Assembly (NCBI GenBank): GCA_025677815.1
Contig: JAIXMP010000020.1
Location: 806,001-870,000 of the forward strand
Source of the DNA: Phascolomyces articulosus
Taxonomy: Eukaryota; Mucoromycota; Mucoromycetes; Mucorales; Lichtheimiaceae
Length of the DNA: 64,000 bases
Direction of reading: 5' to 3'
The position numbers were made by a program, and so were the translations under genes. Below, piece after piece: positions 1-13,373 of the stretch (its first letter is position 1; each line of letters opens with the position of its first letter). Below the pieces are notes generated by a model. The model searched no databases. It was given only the letters and a program-made list of their open reading frames with translations, and was not told the origin of the DNA.

Positions 1-1970
1 GACAAATAAATGTGCTGTATTTTTCGGTGAGGGTGAGGGTCAATGGAAGTCTAACTTCTTTGTGTAAATCGCTCTAGACTTGACTACTGTTGGTGCCCTT
101 GGGTGAAGATGCTAATGAATCTTGGAGTTTTAGCTGCATCTATTTATATTTGTGTTAGTGAGAGCCTTTTTTATGATACTATGAAATTCATGCAAAAAAA
201 TACACTTGATTGTTTTTGGGAGAGTACTGTAGATCTGCCAATTTAGCGTACTCATTTTATAAAATTATGAACCATGCAGTATATATATTACAATAAGAAA
301 AAGTGATTTAACAAACATGAACTATAAACTATAAAAACAATCTCTGGAATTACTCGCTATTGATTCAATATTTTCTATGCCGCTTTTCGTTGTATAGAAG
401 GAATTGCCGTGTGTTACTGTTTAACAGAGTTGTTCTTTTAATAAGTCCAAATTGTTTTTTGGGATGTCAAAGGGGATAGTGTATTCGAATTTTTGTTATA
501 ATGTGAATATATAAAAATAGAGTGTGGGTTTGAATCAATAAAGACTAGAAAAAGAATTTGTAGTGGTCATTGAAGACTCTGAAAATGAGGTATGCAAGTG
601 TTCAGGAATGTAAAAAAAAAATGTGGGTTTGAGTTAAATGATCAGAAAAATGCTGTTAAACTTGGATGCAAAATGCTTGTCCTAATGATGATGATCATTA
701 AACATATCCCAATACAAATAATTAATGATACACTACTAAATATCTATCCTACAAATATTTGTAGGTATCGATGGCCTGTGTTCATCCATACGATAATCAT
801 CGTGTAACTTTCTATCGCAGTTATAGGAGCTGATAGATATATTCCCACATAGTAAATTACCATCAATAACCAGTAATATATTATAGCTCTTCTTTTTTCT
901 CTAATAACAGTAGTATGGATGAGAATATGTGATGTCATACATTTTTATTGCTTGAACAGATGTAAAGAAGTCAATGTATTGACAACAGTAGTGATTTCAT
1001 TATATATGAATATACACATTGAATTATGCATAACTCATTATTACTATTACTATTACTATATAATAAAAGACTGTATTTACAAGATGAGTATATGTAATAA
1101 GAAATATTTTAAATATCATTCAATTTGTTAATTGAATTATTATTCATGAGTCATCCATCATCTACATAAATAGCCTTGCAAGTACAAACATGGATAATAG
1201 TATACCAAAGGACTGGATCTCTCTACTACTCACCAACAACATTTTTCGGATAAAAACTAACCTCAAGATTCGGGTTACCCAGATTGGGGAAGGGTGAATG
1301 AATAGCACGAGCTAATAGCCTTTATCCGCATTCAAGGAATCTGATAATAGCATGTTGATTGTTATCATCAATATTACGGCGCGACCAGCCATGAAAATAA
1401 TTTGCATTGATAGAAAATGAGCTAATGAGAGAAACATCTAGAATATGGATGATCTCTCTTATATTAACCATTGATTAAATTCGGTGATATCGCATCCAAC
1501 AAAAGAATTATAGTTTCGAGGTAGTTTAATATGTCACACTAAAACGAAAAAGCTTTAAATATCCATTCCATAACCATGATGTCTTGCATTGAAAGTGCTG
1601 ATTTGTTTTTAAAAATAATTAAACAAAAAAAAAATAGTACAATATATTATTTAAAGAAGAGATGGGCGAAACAAAGGGGAAAAAAGATACAAAGCAAATG
1701 GAGAGGAAGAAAGGTGAGAGTGTGTGCGGAAAAATGATAATACTATACAAAATGCGAATTAATAAGAGAGTGAGTGTGTGGGAGAGTGTGAGTGAGAGAG
1801 TTAGAAAATGTGATGATAATAATAATAATAATAATAGATATGTAGGATCTGTGTGTGTCTGTGTGCATGGGATGGTTTAGTGGTCGAGGAAATAATGCTA
1901 TTTAAAGTTGTGGATGGTGGTAAAGATAATAATAATATTAATATATTAAAATGGTGTGTGTTTGTTTTCT
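1..1970. other. Gene-free AT-rich stretch
   Basis: No open frame with convincing codon use or splice-linked homology was found on either strand. The stretch contains short microsatellite-like runs: TTAC/TATTAC repeats near 1040-1060 and a purine-rich GAGTGTGTGGGAG segment near 1760-1800 followed by (AAT)n near 1815-1835. The last few hundred bases lie downstream of the stop of the minus-strand gene that ends at 1971 and probably hold its 3' UTR. Confidence 0.5.
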
Positions 1971-3945
1971 TTATCGTGAACGTTTAGATTCTGGTGCGTT
2001 GGACACGGATGCTCGTCGCTTATTGCTGTTATAAGATGATACAAGTTCGGGTTCTTCGGGTTCTTCAACATCATCTGCGTCTGGAATTTCAGGCATCAAA
2101 AGTGAACCATCACCGGGGTATTTGTAAACAGGTGGTAATGATGTTCCTGCACTAATTTCGGAAGCGTGTACGCTCGAGCTTAATTCTGGTGAAGAATGTG
2201 TGGAAGAAGATGGGTTGTCGTACTATAATAACAAAAAAAACAATGTTAGTTATTGATGTTAAGGAATCTTCAATAATTGAAACAAATAATAGCAATAATA
2301 ATAATTACCTTGTCTAAAGCAGGTGTGTCTGTTGTACTAAGAATCATTTGAATAAATTCACCCATACTCTTTTCAAATTGTTCAAGAGGATATCGTTGTG
2401 CTAACTTTTCAAAATGTGTCTTTAAATCATTGCCTTCAACAAACAAGAACTAAACAATAATAATAAAAAGATAAAAGGATGATTCGTTAGAATTAGTCAT
2501 CCCGAAATTGGCCGCGTGTGAAAAGAGATCTTATAAAGGGCATATAAGATATTGAAGGTGATTAAGTAAAATAAGACGACACTTACTTCTTTTTCCCGTT
2601 CCCGAACTTGGGTTTTGAATAGATACATTGTTCTCGTTTTGGGGAACAATAAATGATGATCGGCGGCACGAACACCCCATTCGTCATCCTGTTGCTCTTC
2701 ATCGTCATTCTCATCCTCATCATCGGCCTCTTCCGGCTCGTCTTCGTCCTCTACATCGCCGTATGAAAATATTTCAAAAATCGATTCCAGCCCGGCTTGA
2801 CCGTCGCACATGTAGCATTCGATCGCTGCTTGACTTAAAAGACTTAAAAACAAGTCGTACCAACGTGGAGGCATACCACCTCCCATTACTCGTTGTCCTG
2901 CAAAAATCATGGGCCTTGTTTCTTCTTTATGTTGGCTTTCATCTTCATCCTCATCGTCACTTTCATTGTTCTTTTCCAATGTACGCCGTAACATATCGGC
3001 ACTGGTTTTCAAAAAGACGGGAATAGCTTCAATCAATCCAGCAGGAGGAATTGATCCACTCCCTTTGTTTTGTTGTTGTTGTTGTTTGCTACCATTGTTG
3101 GGGGGTGAGGATCGACAACCATAACAATCTTCACGTCGATGGCGTCTGCAAAAGGGAGGAATAATGGCTTTGGTAAATAATTCTTGGCGTTGTTGAGTAA
3201 GATCATCCTTGTTCTCTTCGGTAGCTGATTCAGTATTATTATTATTATTATTATCATTATTTTCTGTGGTGGATACTTGATCCATGACAGTAGCCATCAT
3301 TTGTGCTTCATGACGACGTCGACGGGCAGAATTGTGCGCAATCACGTGTTGACCCGTAGAAGTCGCATCAAATCTTCCAAAAACGAGATTTGTCAGTTGA
3401 CAAAGATGTAACCGCTGTTCGAAATCGTCGTCCCTGAGAAAAGATGGCCCTTTGATCTGTGAACCCGCTGACAGAATGCCTAAAATGTTTTTTTTGCTGT
3501 TGTTACTATTATTGTTTGTTGTACATAATAGCATAGATATATATATATATATATATAGAGTTTGTATTTTACCTGCAACGATGGCTTCAACAGCATGTTT
3601 ATCTTGTTCAGCCTTTGAGGCGGTTTCCATCCAACGTTTTTTACGTGCTTCAAGAGAATCGGTGTTGTCACTGTCCGGCAGCGGGGTAGCTAACTCCATA
3701 AGTTCCACATGAGCTTGTTTAAGACGCGATTGAATAGATAAATACAAAAGATAATCGAGAATAATCTTATTGGTTGAAGGGGCGGATGATTTGGGTGCTT
3801 TTTGATTCAAAGGAGCAAAAATATATTTCAAGCTTCGTCGTTTACCGTCATCAGGAGGTGATTGTAAAAGAGAAGTAGGTGAAGTTGGAGCAGACATGGT
3901 GATATTATGATGGTCTGGAAAGTAAGGAAGTTCTGGTTGCATCAT
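1971..3945 (-). CDS. Unrecognised conserved-looking acidic protein, 552 aa, four exons
   Basis: I do not recognise the family. Exons on the minus strand are 3945-3573, 3479-2587, 2449-2309 and 2222-1971. All junctions are GT/AG and the phase holds throughout (553 codons). The N-terminal 120 residues start MMQPELPYF and hold a helical segment (YLLYLSIQSRLKQAHVELME). The middle carries Asn/Gln-rich linkers and two strongly acidic stretches (near SDDEDEDES and VEDEDEPEE). The C-terminal half includes a helix-rich part (TQVREREKE joined to FLFVEGNDLK). The end is Ser/Pro-rich with a basic KRSR terminus that could be a nuclear signal. Folded-looking segments separated by low-complexity linkers suggest a regulatory or scaffold protein, but function is unknown. 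Intron 1 (3572-3480, 93 nt) contains no in-frame stop, so retaining it would add 31 residues without breaking the frame. The start could instead be MSAPTSPTS, 16 codons downstream. Confidence 0.75.
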
Positions 3946-4972
3946 GGCACCGTTATTGTTATTATTGATATTATTAATATTATAAATGCTTTTTGAGAGT
4001 GGTTGTTATTATTATTATTATTATTATTCAAGTATAAAGTAGATACAATAAAGAAGTATAAAAAAAAGAAAAAGAAAAAAAAAAGGTTATTCAACAATAA
4101 ACGAAAATTAAGCAAAAAACAACTTTTTTTTCCGTAAAGAGGATTCCGCCGGTCACAAGCTCAGGGTCAAGCCGTGTTTGCTTAATCAATAAGCGTTAGC
4201 CAATAAAATTGAAATGTTTTCGTCATGTTTTCTATCATCCGGAGCAATCGGAAAGGATCAATTTATTACCGTCATCCACTCGTTGCTTGTTTTTTTTCTT
4301 CTCCTCCCCCCACTCTCCAGCTTATATATCTATCAACCCATATATAACCCCTAATAAATTCCATATATTTCATATGAACTTGACTTGACTTAATAGCTCA
4401 ATAATTGATAATGAATTTATCATTATTACCCTGAGCATAAGTACTTAATATTCAATAGAATATAATCAACAACAACAATAACAACCACTAAAAAGACATA
4501 AAAAAGTATGATGAAATATGGAGTCCCAAGTGTAATGTCAGATTGAGTACGTAAGCTGGTTTTGGAAATGTTAGACGGGAAAAAATTTGTGGCATTCCCG
4601 GCTTCCCAGATTTATTTTATTATCGTGGGTTTCCTTGTGGTTGTTGTATAAACCCACTCCACACACACACACATGGCTGATCACTATTATAATTCTTTGA
4701 TATATCGATTTTAATTTTGATTTTGATGAAGTTATTGAGGGAGATATTCTTATTTATTAGACGAAGGGAGTTTATATTCTTTTTAAAAAGTAGGAGAGAG
4801 CAAATGAGGGAGTTGGGGGGGAAGGTTGGTGATGGCAAGGATGGATGGATTGAGGAGGGAGAAGCAGCAACAGGAGGAGGAAAAGTTATTATTTTGAATC
4901 AAAAGCGTGCCGAATCGGGTTGAATTGTTGGCTTGCAAAAAAAAAAAAAAATGAAGCACACAACCATTCAAC

Positions 4973-5003
<31 letters not shown>

Positions 5004-8000
5004 CAATCATGAAAAAGGACTCGGGTCGTAACGTAAACACATGAAAATTTAATGATTTTTGCACAATTGTCATCGTTTTCATTATTGTGTTACTTGAACC
5101 CATCGCCATGGCAAGCTTATAGTTGGCTTTTGTCCTCCCTTTATCACATATTACTATATGACTTTTATTATAAAATCACATTTCTTTCATTCGCATCTTC
5201 ATGCTGTGTCTCCATCATCGCACTTGTGAAAGTTTGTTTGATAAAAAACAAGTTGCGGCATCAATCAAAAATTTTTCATCATCCTTATTTTGCATGCTGA
5301 GTTTATAAACTTCCATCCGATGATGAAAAGCCATGTTTGGTTCCTGAGTTCTTCTCCCCACACTCAACATTGCTAGCATCATTTCCCATATCTTAATAGA
5401 GTAATTTAGACGATAATGGATATAAACGTACATGTATAACAACAAGTTCCTAATAGACCAGTATAATTCATCAATTGATTGAAATCATTTTGAACAAGTA
5501 TTAAAGCTGATATCTTGTTAAGGAAATTTGCTTATATTACTTTTATCTAGGTCTTCCCTGCTTTATTATTATACGTTGTATATATGATGAGTGTCAAAAA
5601 GAAAATCTGACTTTTTTTTTTTAGTTCTCAACAAAACGGTTAATTGTTAGGCATGGGATACGGTCAATTTCCCCGGCGCGATACTGTTTTCAGCTACCTT
5701 TATACGTAATAGACTTCTAATTCACTGTATTTTAGGACACTCTATATGTAAAAGAAATCAGTACCGTGGATATAAATATATATATTTACAAAAATGACAT
5801 GATGATAGGCGTATTCTCCTTTTATGCATCTAAACACATCACACAACATACATTTTATCCAAACTGGGTACTTGTCGTATCACTTTGATAGAAGATAAAA
5901 TAACAAAGAAAAAAAAACGTGGGAGTCATGATATTATAATTTTGCACTATTATAGATGGATGTTCCTTATACGGCATGTACTAGTATTATAATGTACTGA
6001 TGCTGACTCAAATCCTTTTTACTTTTGGTTATAACATTTAACCATGAACTAATCGTTTGCTGTTATTATTATTATTATTATTTAATTGACAATTAAAAAT
6101 CATCATGATGGGGTGGGAAGAAGGCATGATTTCTGAATAATATAAGTTGCGTTAAATGGTTTTAAATATGTAAAGTTGGTTTTTTACGTCATCATCAATG
6201 TAATGATGGTTATCAAATGATGAACAGTTTCATTTTCGATCATAGAAACGTTATACAGAATTTATCATTATCTATCATGAAACAAAGCAACTGCAATAAC
6301 AACTTAAGGATAGACATCCAGGTGGTGGTACCTTTTGCAACCATCATTGCCCGATTAGGTTTTTTTCCTTTCCGATAAATCACTTAAGCATGTAAGAACC
6401 TATTATTATTGAATGAAGATAACACCCATGTTTTATTTGTTTAATTAATAACTCTCCCCCTCCCCCTCTCTCTCCTTGAATATTATTGTAATTTATTATC
6501 ATTGTCGCTATTATCATTATTATTATTATTTGTTATAGTATTGGGTTGATCAAGCAACGAGTGGCTCATGATAATATCAATTTAATAACCAATCCAAAGT
6601 CTATAAAATAGACACGTTTTTTGAAATTAATATAAAGCAATCCTATCTTACTTTTTTTTTATCATGATAATCCACATAAGTTCTACACGTCAAACTTCTT
6701 TTTTCTTATTTCAGTCAAATAATTTGATTCTTTCCAAATAAATTGAAAACGGATGAAAACGGAAAGCAAAGAGAGTTGTGAATAAAGATGAGGCGTTTTC
6801 TACCCAGGATTTTAGAGAATTAGACAGTATAATATATAATGGGCGCTTCGGATAAAAATACGAAAATGAGGTCGATGTATATAGTAATAAATGTGAGCTT
6901 AATATGGAGTATAGACATCATCTATCAACTCTCATTCATCAAACAATTTCTTGGTCCGAACAATAAAATTCCCACAATGAAAAATTGAATTCGCAGAATC
7001 CATGTTTGAATATGTATATTTAATGACGATCAAGTCGGAATCAATCACTTACGAAAAAACAAAGAAATATATGTACAACCCACCATCCCGTTATTTTTTT
7101 TAACATACGACCAAAAAAAATCCTCATTTTGATAGAAAAATATAGGTTAAAAAATCATCTTTATCCTATTACGATTCTGCTCTCTCTCTCTCTCTATTTA
7201 CGGTGAAATTTCTCACTCGTTTTGATGTGTCATAAGGAAATTGAGAGATATTCATTTTCTTATTAATGAAACACTCGATCGTTGGCTTGCTAACACGAAC
7301 AATCTTGTTATTTTATCGATAAAGAGTGTGAATAGCGGAGGAATAATAGCTCTATTTGAAAATCACTTTCTTTCTCCTTTTTCTTCAAGATATTAGGATT
7401 GTTCTTATTGTGATAAACTATTATTATCCAACAACACCACATCACTGCTGATCGAAATTTCTCGAGCGATTACAATGCTATAATCAAAACATTAACATAA
7501 CTTGATCCGAAAACAGAAACTGCAAAGTATCTTGTTTCCAAACATGTTCTTCTTTCGCACAAAAAAAAAAGTAATGGCATTTTGGTCAAAGACAATATCC
7601 TTTATTAAGTTAAACACTACATTATGAATGCTGATATGATATCTCATCGTTCAGGCAGATATTTCATTATTATTATTATTAATACATAACCTACTAGATA
7701 TATATCATATGTACCGTTTTTTAAATTAAGGTTAAAATCAAAAGAATGCTGCCGGCGTAATCAACAAATGTAGTTTAAATCCAACCAACAAGCGATACGT
7801 TGCTTTGTGCTGGTTCAAATGAATATATTATTGTGATCCTAAATAGTCCTATTATGTACATAATATGGTTCAAAAATAATATGCATAACTCTTACTTTGA
7901 TAATATTAGGAGGGAGAAAGGAAATGGCTAACATTCATAGATATGAGACTATTTACTGTTGTTTGATAACAACAATGCTCTTGTTGTGTTAGTAAACTAT

Positions 8001-9685
8001 GATTTATATACTAACTAGTAAGTAGTTTTCTTTTAAGAAGTTCGGTATTGCGAATGACAATCGATCATGTTCTTCTCTTCATTGTATTCTTGGTATTAAA
8101 AACCAGTAAAGCAGTAAAATAATAAGGAACGAGTAGTATAAAAAGCAACAGTAGGATCAGCAATACATACAGAGGCAGGAATGGCCTGTAGTCTCTGGAA
8201 GCTTCAAAAAGTTAGAAATTTAAAATATTATTTCTAGCATATCCATTAACTTTTGTTGGTATTTTGGAAGACTAGAGTTATTTTAAAAATACTCCAGGAA
8301 GGTCAGAAACGTCTTGCAAATACTAGAAATGCTCTAAAATTTACTTTTACTTGTGGTTTAAGGTAATGGTACAAGACGTTAGTACTAACTGGACACCATT
8401 TTTTAGTATGTGTGCTCAAATTATAATAAAGTGCACTTATTTTCAGCTCTTTCTTATATAGGAAAATGAGAAAAGTAGTAAAAGTATCATTATGTCTTGC
8501 TAATCTGCGCTATAATTCCTAGTAGTACTTCCTGCCTTTTGTCCTTCCTAAGATAATGAAAATATATATATTTATGGAAATATATATACTTATAGGCTTT
8601 ATAAATAACTCCCAGCTCATTATTTCCATGCTACGACAAAAATATTTAAATCCTTACTTTTCAGAATTAAACATATCATGTTTTTAATATCATTAGAAAG
8701 CCTGAAATTAATAGAAAATTACAATAATTGCAAATTCATTAACGGCGAAGATGCTCCACTATGGATAGTAATAAGAGCATACTATTCCTCATTAGCATGC
8801 TACAGAACAAGTAACACGTTATTAAAAAATGCTGGGAAAACACTACTACCTTAGCGATATGACAACATCTATACCTACGGCACTCTGGAAAGGGTGAACA
8901 CAATGCTATTTTGTTGAGGATGAAGTCGATGTTGTCTTTTGAAAACACCAGATGACTTTAGCAGTAGTAGACAAAGAGAATAGAATGCTCATTTGTATTT
9001 TTGCTTTTTTTGATTTAGTATTTCACGGATATCCTCCAGAAAAATAAATAATATATTTTTATTTATATATGAATATGCGCAAACAGTGAAATGAATACAA
9101 CCATAGATATAGTAGTTGTATGACATATGTAGAAAACCAGTGCTTCAATTGAATTATGAACCTGAAGATATATTCTCTTAATCAAGCCTTTATTTGACCA
9201 ACATACACATTTGTTCATATGGAAACGAAAAAACTAATAGGCAATGACAATAGATGACTGAAACAAGAGTAGAGCTGGACAGCAGCTTTCTACTTATAAA
9301 AAATAGTTGTTTTGTTATAGCAACAATTATATTCGCTGAGAAAAACACGCAAAGTAAAAATGCCACTTGCCTCAGATATAAGGAGAAAGGAAAAATGTAC
9401 GTGAACGTAGTGTGAATAAATGAAAGTTCAATACATATATATCCCTTCTTCATAAACAGGTGACATACTTATAGAAACTTATAATACATTATCAACTATG
9501 GAGCATAATAATAATAAAAAAAAGACAACATTTACTTATTATTATTAAAAGAATAAGAGTGTACGCATAGCAATCGTAATGTACTTTTTGGCAACCTTAA
9601 ACCCGCCGGAGGGTGTGTGTGACCGCGGGGTTTTTAGCAAGCTTCTTTGATACAACTCTTTCTTTTTTTACTCACTTTTTCATCG
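3946..9685. other. 5.7-kb stretch without a recognisable gene
   Basis: Both strands were read. Only short frames with biased, low-complexity translations occur. Present are poly-A/T runs, (TTA)n tracts (for example 4008-4029, 6063-6081, 6518-6531), a (CA)14 tract at 4975-5002 and a CT tract near 7181-7193. A CCAAT box on the plus strand near 4200 lies about 250 bases upstream of the minus-strand gene that starts at 3945 and could belong to its promoter. Nothing else is supported. Confidence 0.45.
4975..5002. repeat. (CA)14 microsatellite
   Basis: An uninterrupted CA dinucleotide run of 14 units lies in non-coding DNA and is preceded by an A14-15 run near 4937-4951. It is expected to be length-polymorphic. 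Confidence 0.9.
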
Positions 9686-10614
9686 ATGCCAGCAGAATCA
9701 AAGTACCAAAAGCAACAAACGCAACCACGCGATGCACGAATAGTTTCATTAATACTTCAATCGTTAGGTGTAGAGAACTACGATTCGAGAGTTGTACCAC
9801 AGTTACTCGAATTTGCCCATCGTAAGAAAAAGAAATAGAAAAAAGAACATCCTCTCTATGCAACGCCCATGCAACTTCAACAATATAATAAATCATAATA
9901 ATCATATAATGCCTGTATACAAATATAGGTTATACTTCAGATGTATTACAAGACGCGCTAATCTATGCTGAACATGCGAATAAAAACGATCTTGATCTAG
10001 ACGATATACAATTAGCGATTCAGGGTCGGGTAAATCACTCTTTTACAAACCCACCACCAAAAGAGGTAATTATTTATTAATCATGCTCGTATCTTGATGG
10101 AAAATTTGGAAGAAAAACAAAAAGAAAGATGATGGAACTGACTAAATATGTCCATAATAGCTATTACTTGAACTCGCTGAGGAAAAGAATAAGACACCAT
10201 TACCACTTATTCCTGAAAAATATGGTATTCGACTTCCTGCAGAAAAGCACTGCTTGACAAGTTTAAATTTCTCTATTGTTCCTGATGTAAGATTTATAAC
10301 TTTTCATTATATATGTCGATGGGAAGGATAGATGATGATAACGGGTCCATTTCAAGTGGGAGGAATATTCATATTATATCATATCAAATTAGGCTCCTCC
10401 ACCACCACAACCTATTCTTGAACAACAACCATCATCAGCTTCCGATCCTATGCAAACACAAACAACATTCGCATCTTCACCAGGTGATACTGGAACTCCA
10501 GTGCAAACCACACCAGGAGCTACACAAAACTCAGTGGAACCACTAGCATCACAAGGCGATTCAGGAACGAAAAGAACGAGAGAAGCGATGGAAGATGATG
10601 ATTATGATTTTTAA
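9686..10614 (+). CDS. TAF9: TFIID/SAGA histone-fold subunit TAF9
   Basis: TAF9 pairs with TAF6 through its histone fold and is shared by TFIID and SAGA in RNA polymerase II initiation. Exons are 9686-9821, 9929-10065, 10161-10286 and 10393-10614, all GT/AG and in phase, giving 206 aa. The start MPAESKYQ sits just ahead of the hallmark TAF9 segment PRDARIVSLILQSLGVENY (histone-fold helix 1). It is followed by a VPQLLEFAHRYTSDVL-type helix 2 across intron 1, and by DLDLDDIQLAIQGRVNHSF. The conserved tail region with LIPEKYGIRLP and CLTS follows in exon 3. Exon 4 is a Pro/Gln/Thr-rich tail ending in acidic DDDYDF. Length and domain order fit the family. NAR1 follows on the same strand after 202 bases, with no sign of co-transcription. 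Confidence 0.96.
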
Positions 10615-10816
10615 AAAAAGAGAGAGAGAAAGAGAGTAATGAAAGAAAAAAAACCTGTGTATAAAATATAATTTTTAATTTTTTTTATCTATTAAATGGA
10701 TAAGAAAGATTCATCACATTGTGGCATCTCCGAAATTCGATATATTTTCTATCAATCTGACAAATCCATTCGTTTTTCCTTCTGTTTCACCTTTATTCTC
10801 TTTTATTTCTTTTTTA

Positions 10817-12914
10817 ATGGCATTCTCTTCAGCACTTGTACTTACTGATCTCAACGATTATATTGCTCCTTCACAGGCTTGTATTAAACCTGTTGAAATT
10901 GAAAAGTCTGAAGACCAAGGACCTGTAAGCGAAAAACATGTTTATTCATAGGTAGATCGTCTGTATATGTGTAATTAGTAATCAGTTGTGTGTGGCTTCA
11001 ATCTATTTCTTATAGACAGAGATCAAAGTGGATCGGGAGGGCGATTATTATGAGATCTCTAAAGACGGTGGTGAATCGAAACTTGAAAAAGCTTCTATTA
11101 CTTTAAATGACTGTTTAGCATGCAGGTAAAAAGAAGAACAATATCAATAACCGAAAGTAAAAAAAAAAAAGTATGAATGAGACTAAACAGTATCATACAT
11201 AGTGGTTGTGTTACCTCGGCAGAAAGTGTGTTAATCACGATGCAATCACAAGAAGAGCTTTATGAGATTCTCAACACAAATCGATTAGCGATTGAACAAA
11301 ATGATCCAAGTCAACATCGCACGATTGTCATTTCCATTAGTCCTCAGTCTCGAGCTTCATTGGCAGCAAAATACAACATGGAACCACTTCAAGTACATCG
11401 ACGTCTTGTTTATTTCTTCAAACATCATTTAGGTGCCCATCATGTATTTGATGCATCCTTTTCAAGAGACTTATCACTTGTTGAATCCGCAAGAGAGTTT
11501 GTGGAACGTTTCCGTCGATATATGGCAAATGGTGGTGATAAAATTGAAGCTGCATTACAACAACAGGATGCCGAAAAACAACAAGAAGCGGAGGATGGAA
11601 AACGTCGCCCTAGAGCACGTAGAAGAGCCGCTGCTAAGAATGATGAAGGAGAAGAATCTTCTGCACAACAAAATATACCCATGTTAGCATCAGCTTGTCC
11701 AGGATGGGTTTGTTATGCTGAAAAGACACATGGTGCAGTGATCCCTCATATTTCTGCTGCCAAATCTCCTCAACAAATGATGGGTTCCTTGGTAAAGGAT
11801 TATTTGGCAACAAAGACAAATACATCGTAAGTTTTATTTGTTATTGTTCTTGTATCTTATGCAAAAGGAATAAATTGTTGGCTAGGTAACAACAGAAATA
11901 GGATTACACATTGAAAATCAATAACCGTATTATATATAGTCCAAGTGCAATTTATCATGTATCTGTCATGCCTTGTTATGATAAAAAGTTAGAAGCAAGT
12001 CGACCTGATTTCTTTTTAGAACAATTCAACACACGTGAAGTGGATTGTGTTTTGACAACAGGCGAAATTGAAAAAATGTTTGGTGAACAGAATTTACAGT
12101 TTGATCAGCTTCCTGAGGCAGATATTGATGATATGTAAGTGAATTTTTTTTCATCCACGCACAAAATCCATAAATACAGATAAACTCTCTCAAACTAATA
12201 TTTTCGAGGAAATGTCTTAGGTTCAACAAAACTGTAACAAATCAAGATATGCAAATGGCTTTCGGTACGGCAGGTTCCTCATCCGGTGGCTACCTTGAAT
12301 ACATCTTAAGAACAGCAGCACGTGAATTATTTAATATTAACGATGTCCCCGCTGATCCTGCTACAACATCCTCCAATGCTCGTGTTATTGTAAAGACAGG
12401 AAAAAATGCAGATGTACGAGAATACTTTTTACAAAATGATGATGGACGGATACTTTTACGGTTTGCAACCGCATTTGGGTTCCGAAACATTCAAAATATT
12501 GTACGCAAGGTCAAATCGGGCAAGTGCTCGTATCATTATGTAGAAGTGATGGCATGTCCAGGAGGATGTGTCAATGGTGGTGGCCAACTCCCTAATCCTA
12601 ATTCAGAAGAAGTAATGAGTGCAAAAGATTGGGTAAATCGAGTAGAGAGTGTTTATCAAACTGTACCTGGTGTAGCTCCTGAAGAAAATGAAGTACTCAA
12701 AGAAATCTACAAGTAAGCTTGTTTTCGTTTTTGTTCATCTCCTCTTCCCTCTTTTAGTAGTACAGTACTAACACTGAATTTTATTCCACTTGCTATTCTT
12801 TTATAAAGTGAATGGATTGGTGATCCTTTATCAGAACGAGCTCACACGCTGTTACGGACACAATACCATGCCGTCACACAGAACTTGGGTAATCCTCTTG
12901 CCACTAAGTGGTAA
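10817..12914 (+). CDS. NAR1: Cytosolic iron-sulfur assembly factor NAR1 (Narf/CIAO3 family)
   Basis: Nar1 is an iron-only-hydrogenase-like Fe-S protein that links the early and late parts of the cytosolic Fe-S assembly pathway and hands clusters to apoproteins via the CIA targeting complex. Exons are 10817-10924, 11016-11125, 11203-11826, 11940-12134, 12221-12712 and 12809-12914, in phase throughout, giving 544 aa. The start [16 protein letters not shown] is typical of the family. An upstream in-frame ATG at 10721 would add a hydrophobic leader and is less likely. Ligand cysteines of the N-terminal cluster are visible: Cys22 in SQACIKP, and Cys69, Cys72 and Cys75 in DCLACSGC. The hydrogenase-like core shows [25 protein letters not shown] and [13 protein letters not shown]. 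The protein ends with a conserved aromatic residue (ATKW). All key residues are present, so the gene should be functional. Confidence 0.96.
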
Positions 12915-13373
12915 TAGTAGAATTTGTATAGTGTAATAATTCTTTTTCCCTCATACCATTTAATGTCAATATATTTATATACATGCTTGTTTCCTTTATT
13001 TCTTTCCCTCTCATTGTAAAGCAACTTTTTTCTTTTTAGTATAATTTTATAAATATCATTATTAAAAAAATAGACACCACTAGATAATTGTAAATGATGA
13101 AATGTTGATTTGTTATGATGATTAAATCTCCTAAAATACTTGTCATCTTTGACCGCAGCAATGATCATCTCAAAGAAACCGCAGCAAAGATAAGACTCTA
13201 TGATCGTTAATTTGATAATTATTGTGCAAAGCCTTCTCTTTGCATATCAGCCACGTGTTTTTAATACAACTGATGTATTATTTAAAGCAACTAGTTTGTT
13301 TCATTCGACTTTTTGTCTTGTTCTCTTTTAGGTCTTTTTTCCCATCTTGGCGGATAATTTGCAAGGATAGAAT
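12915..13373. other. NAR1-P450 intergenic region
   Basis: No coding signal is visible. The right part should hold the promoter of the first P450 gene. The left part should hold the NAR1 3' UTR, and an AT-rich tract with possible AATAAA-like sites lies near 13030-13080. Confidence 0.4.

Noticed and set aside
2628..3026. 132-codon plus-strand frame
   Set aside because: It is the antisense shadow of exon 2 of the minus-strand 552-aa gene, with His/Arg-rich shadow composition.
8739..9453. Two minus-strand frames of 69 and 87 codons
   Set aside because: Phe/Leu/Ser-rich translations expected from AT-rich DNA; no splice support or recognisable motif.
10721..10816. Upstream in-frame ATG as NAR1 start
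   Set aside because: It adds 32 hydrophobic residues not typical of this cytosolic protein; the canonical MAFSSALVL start lies at 10817.
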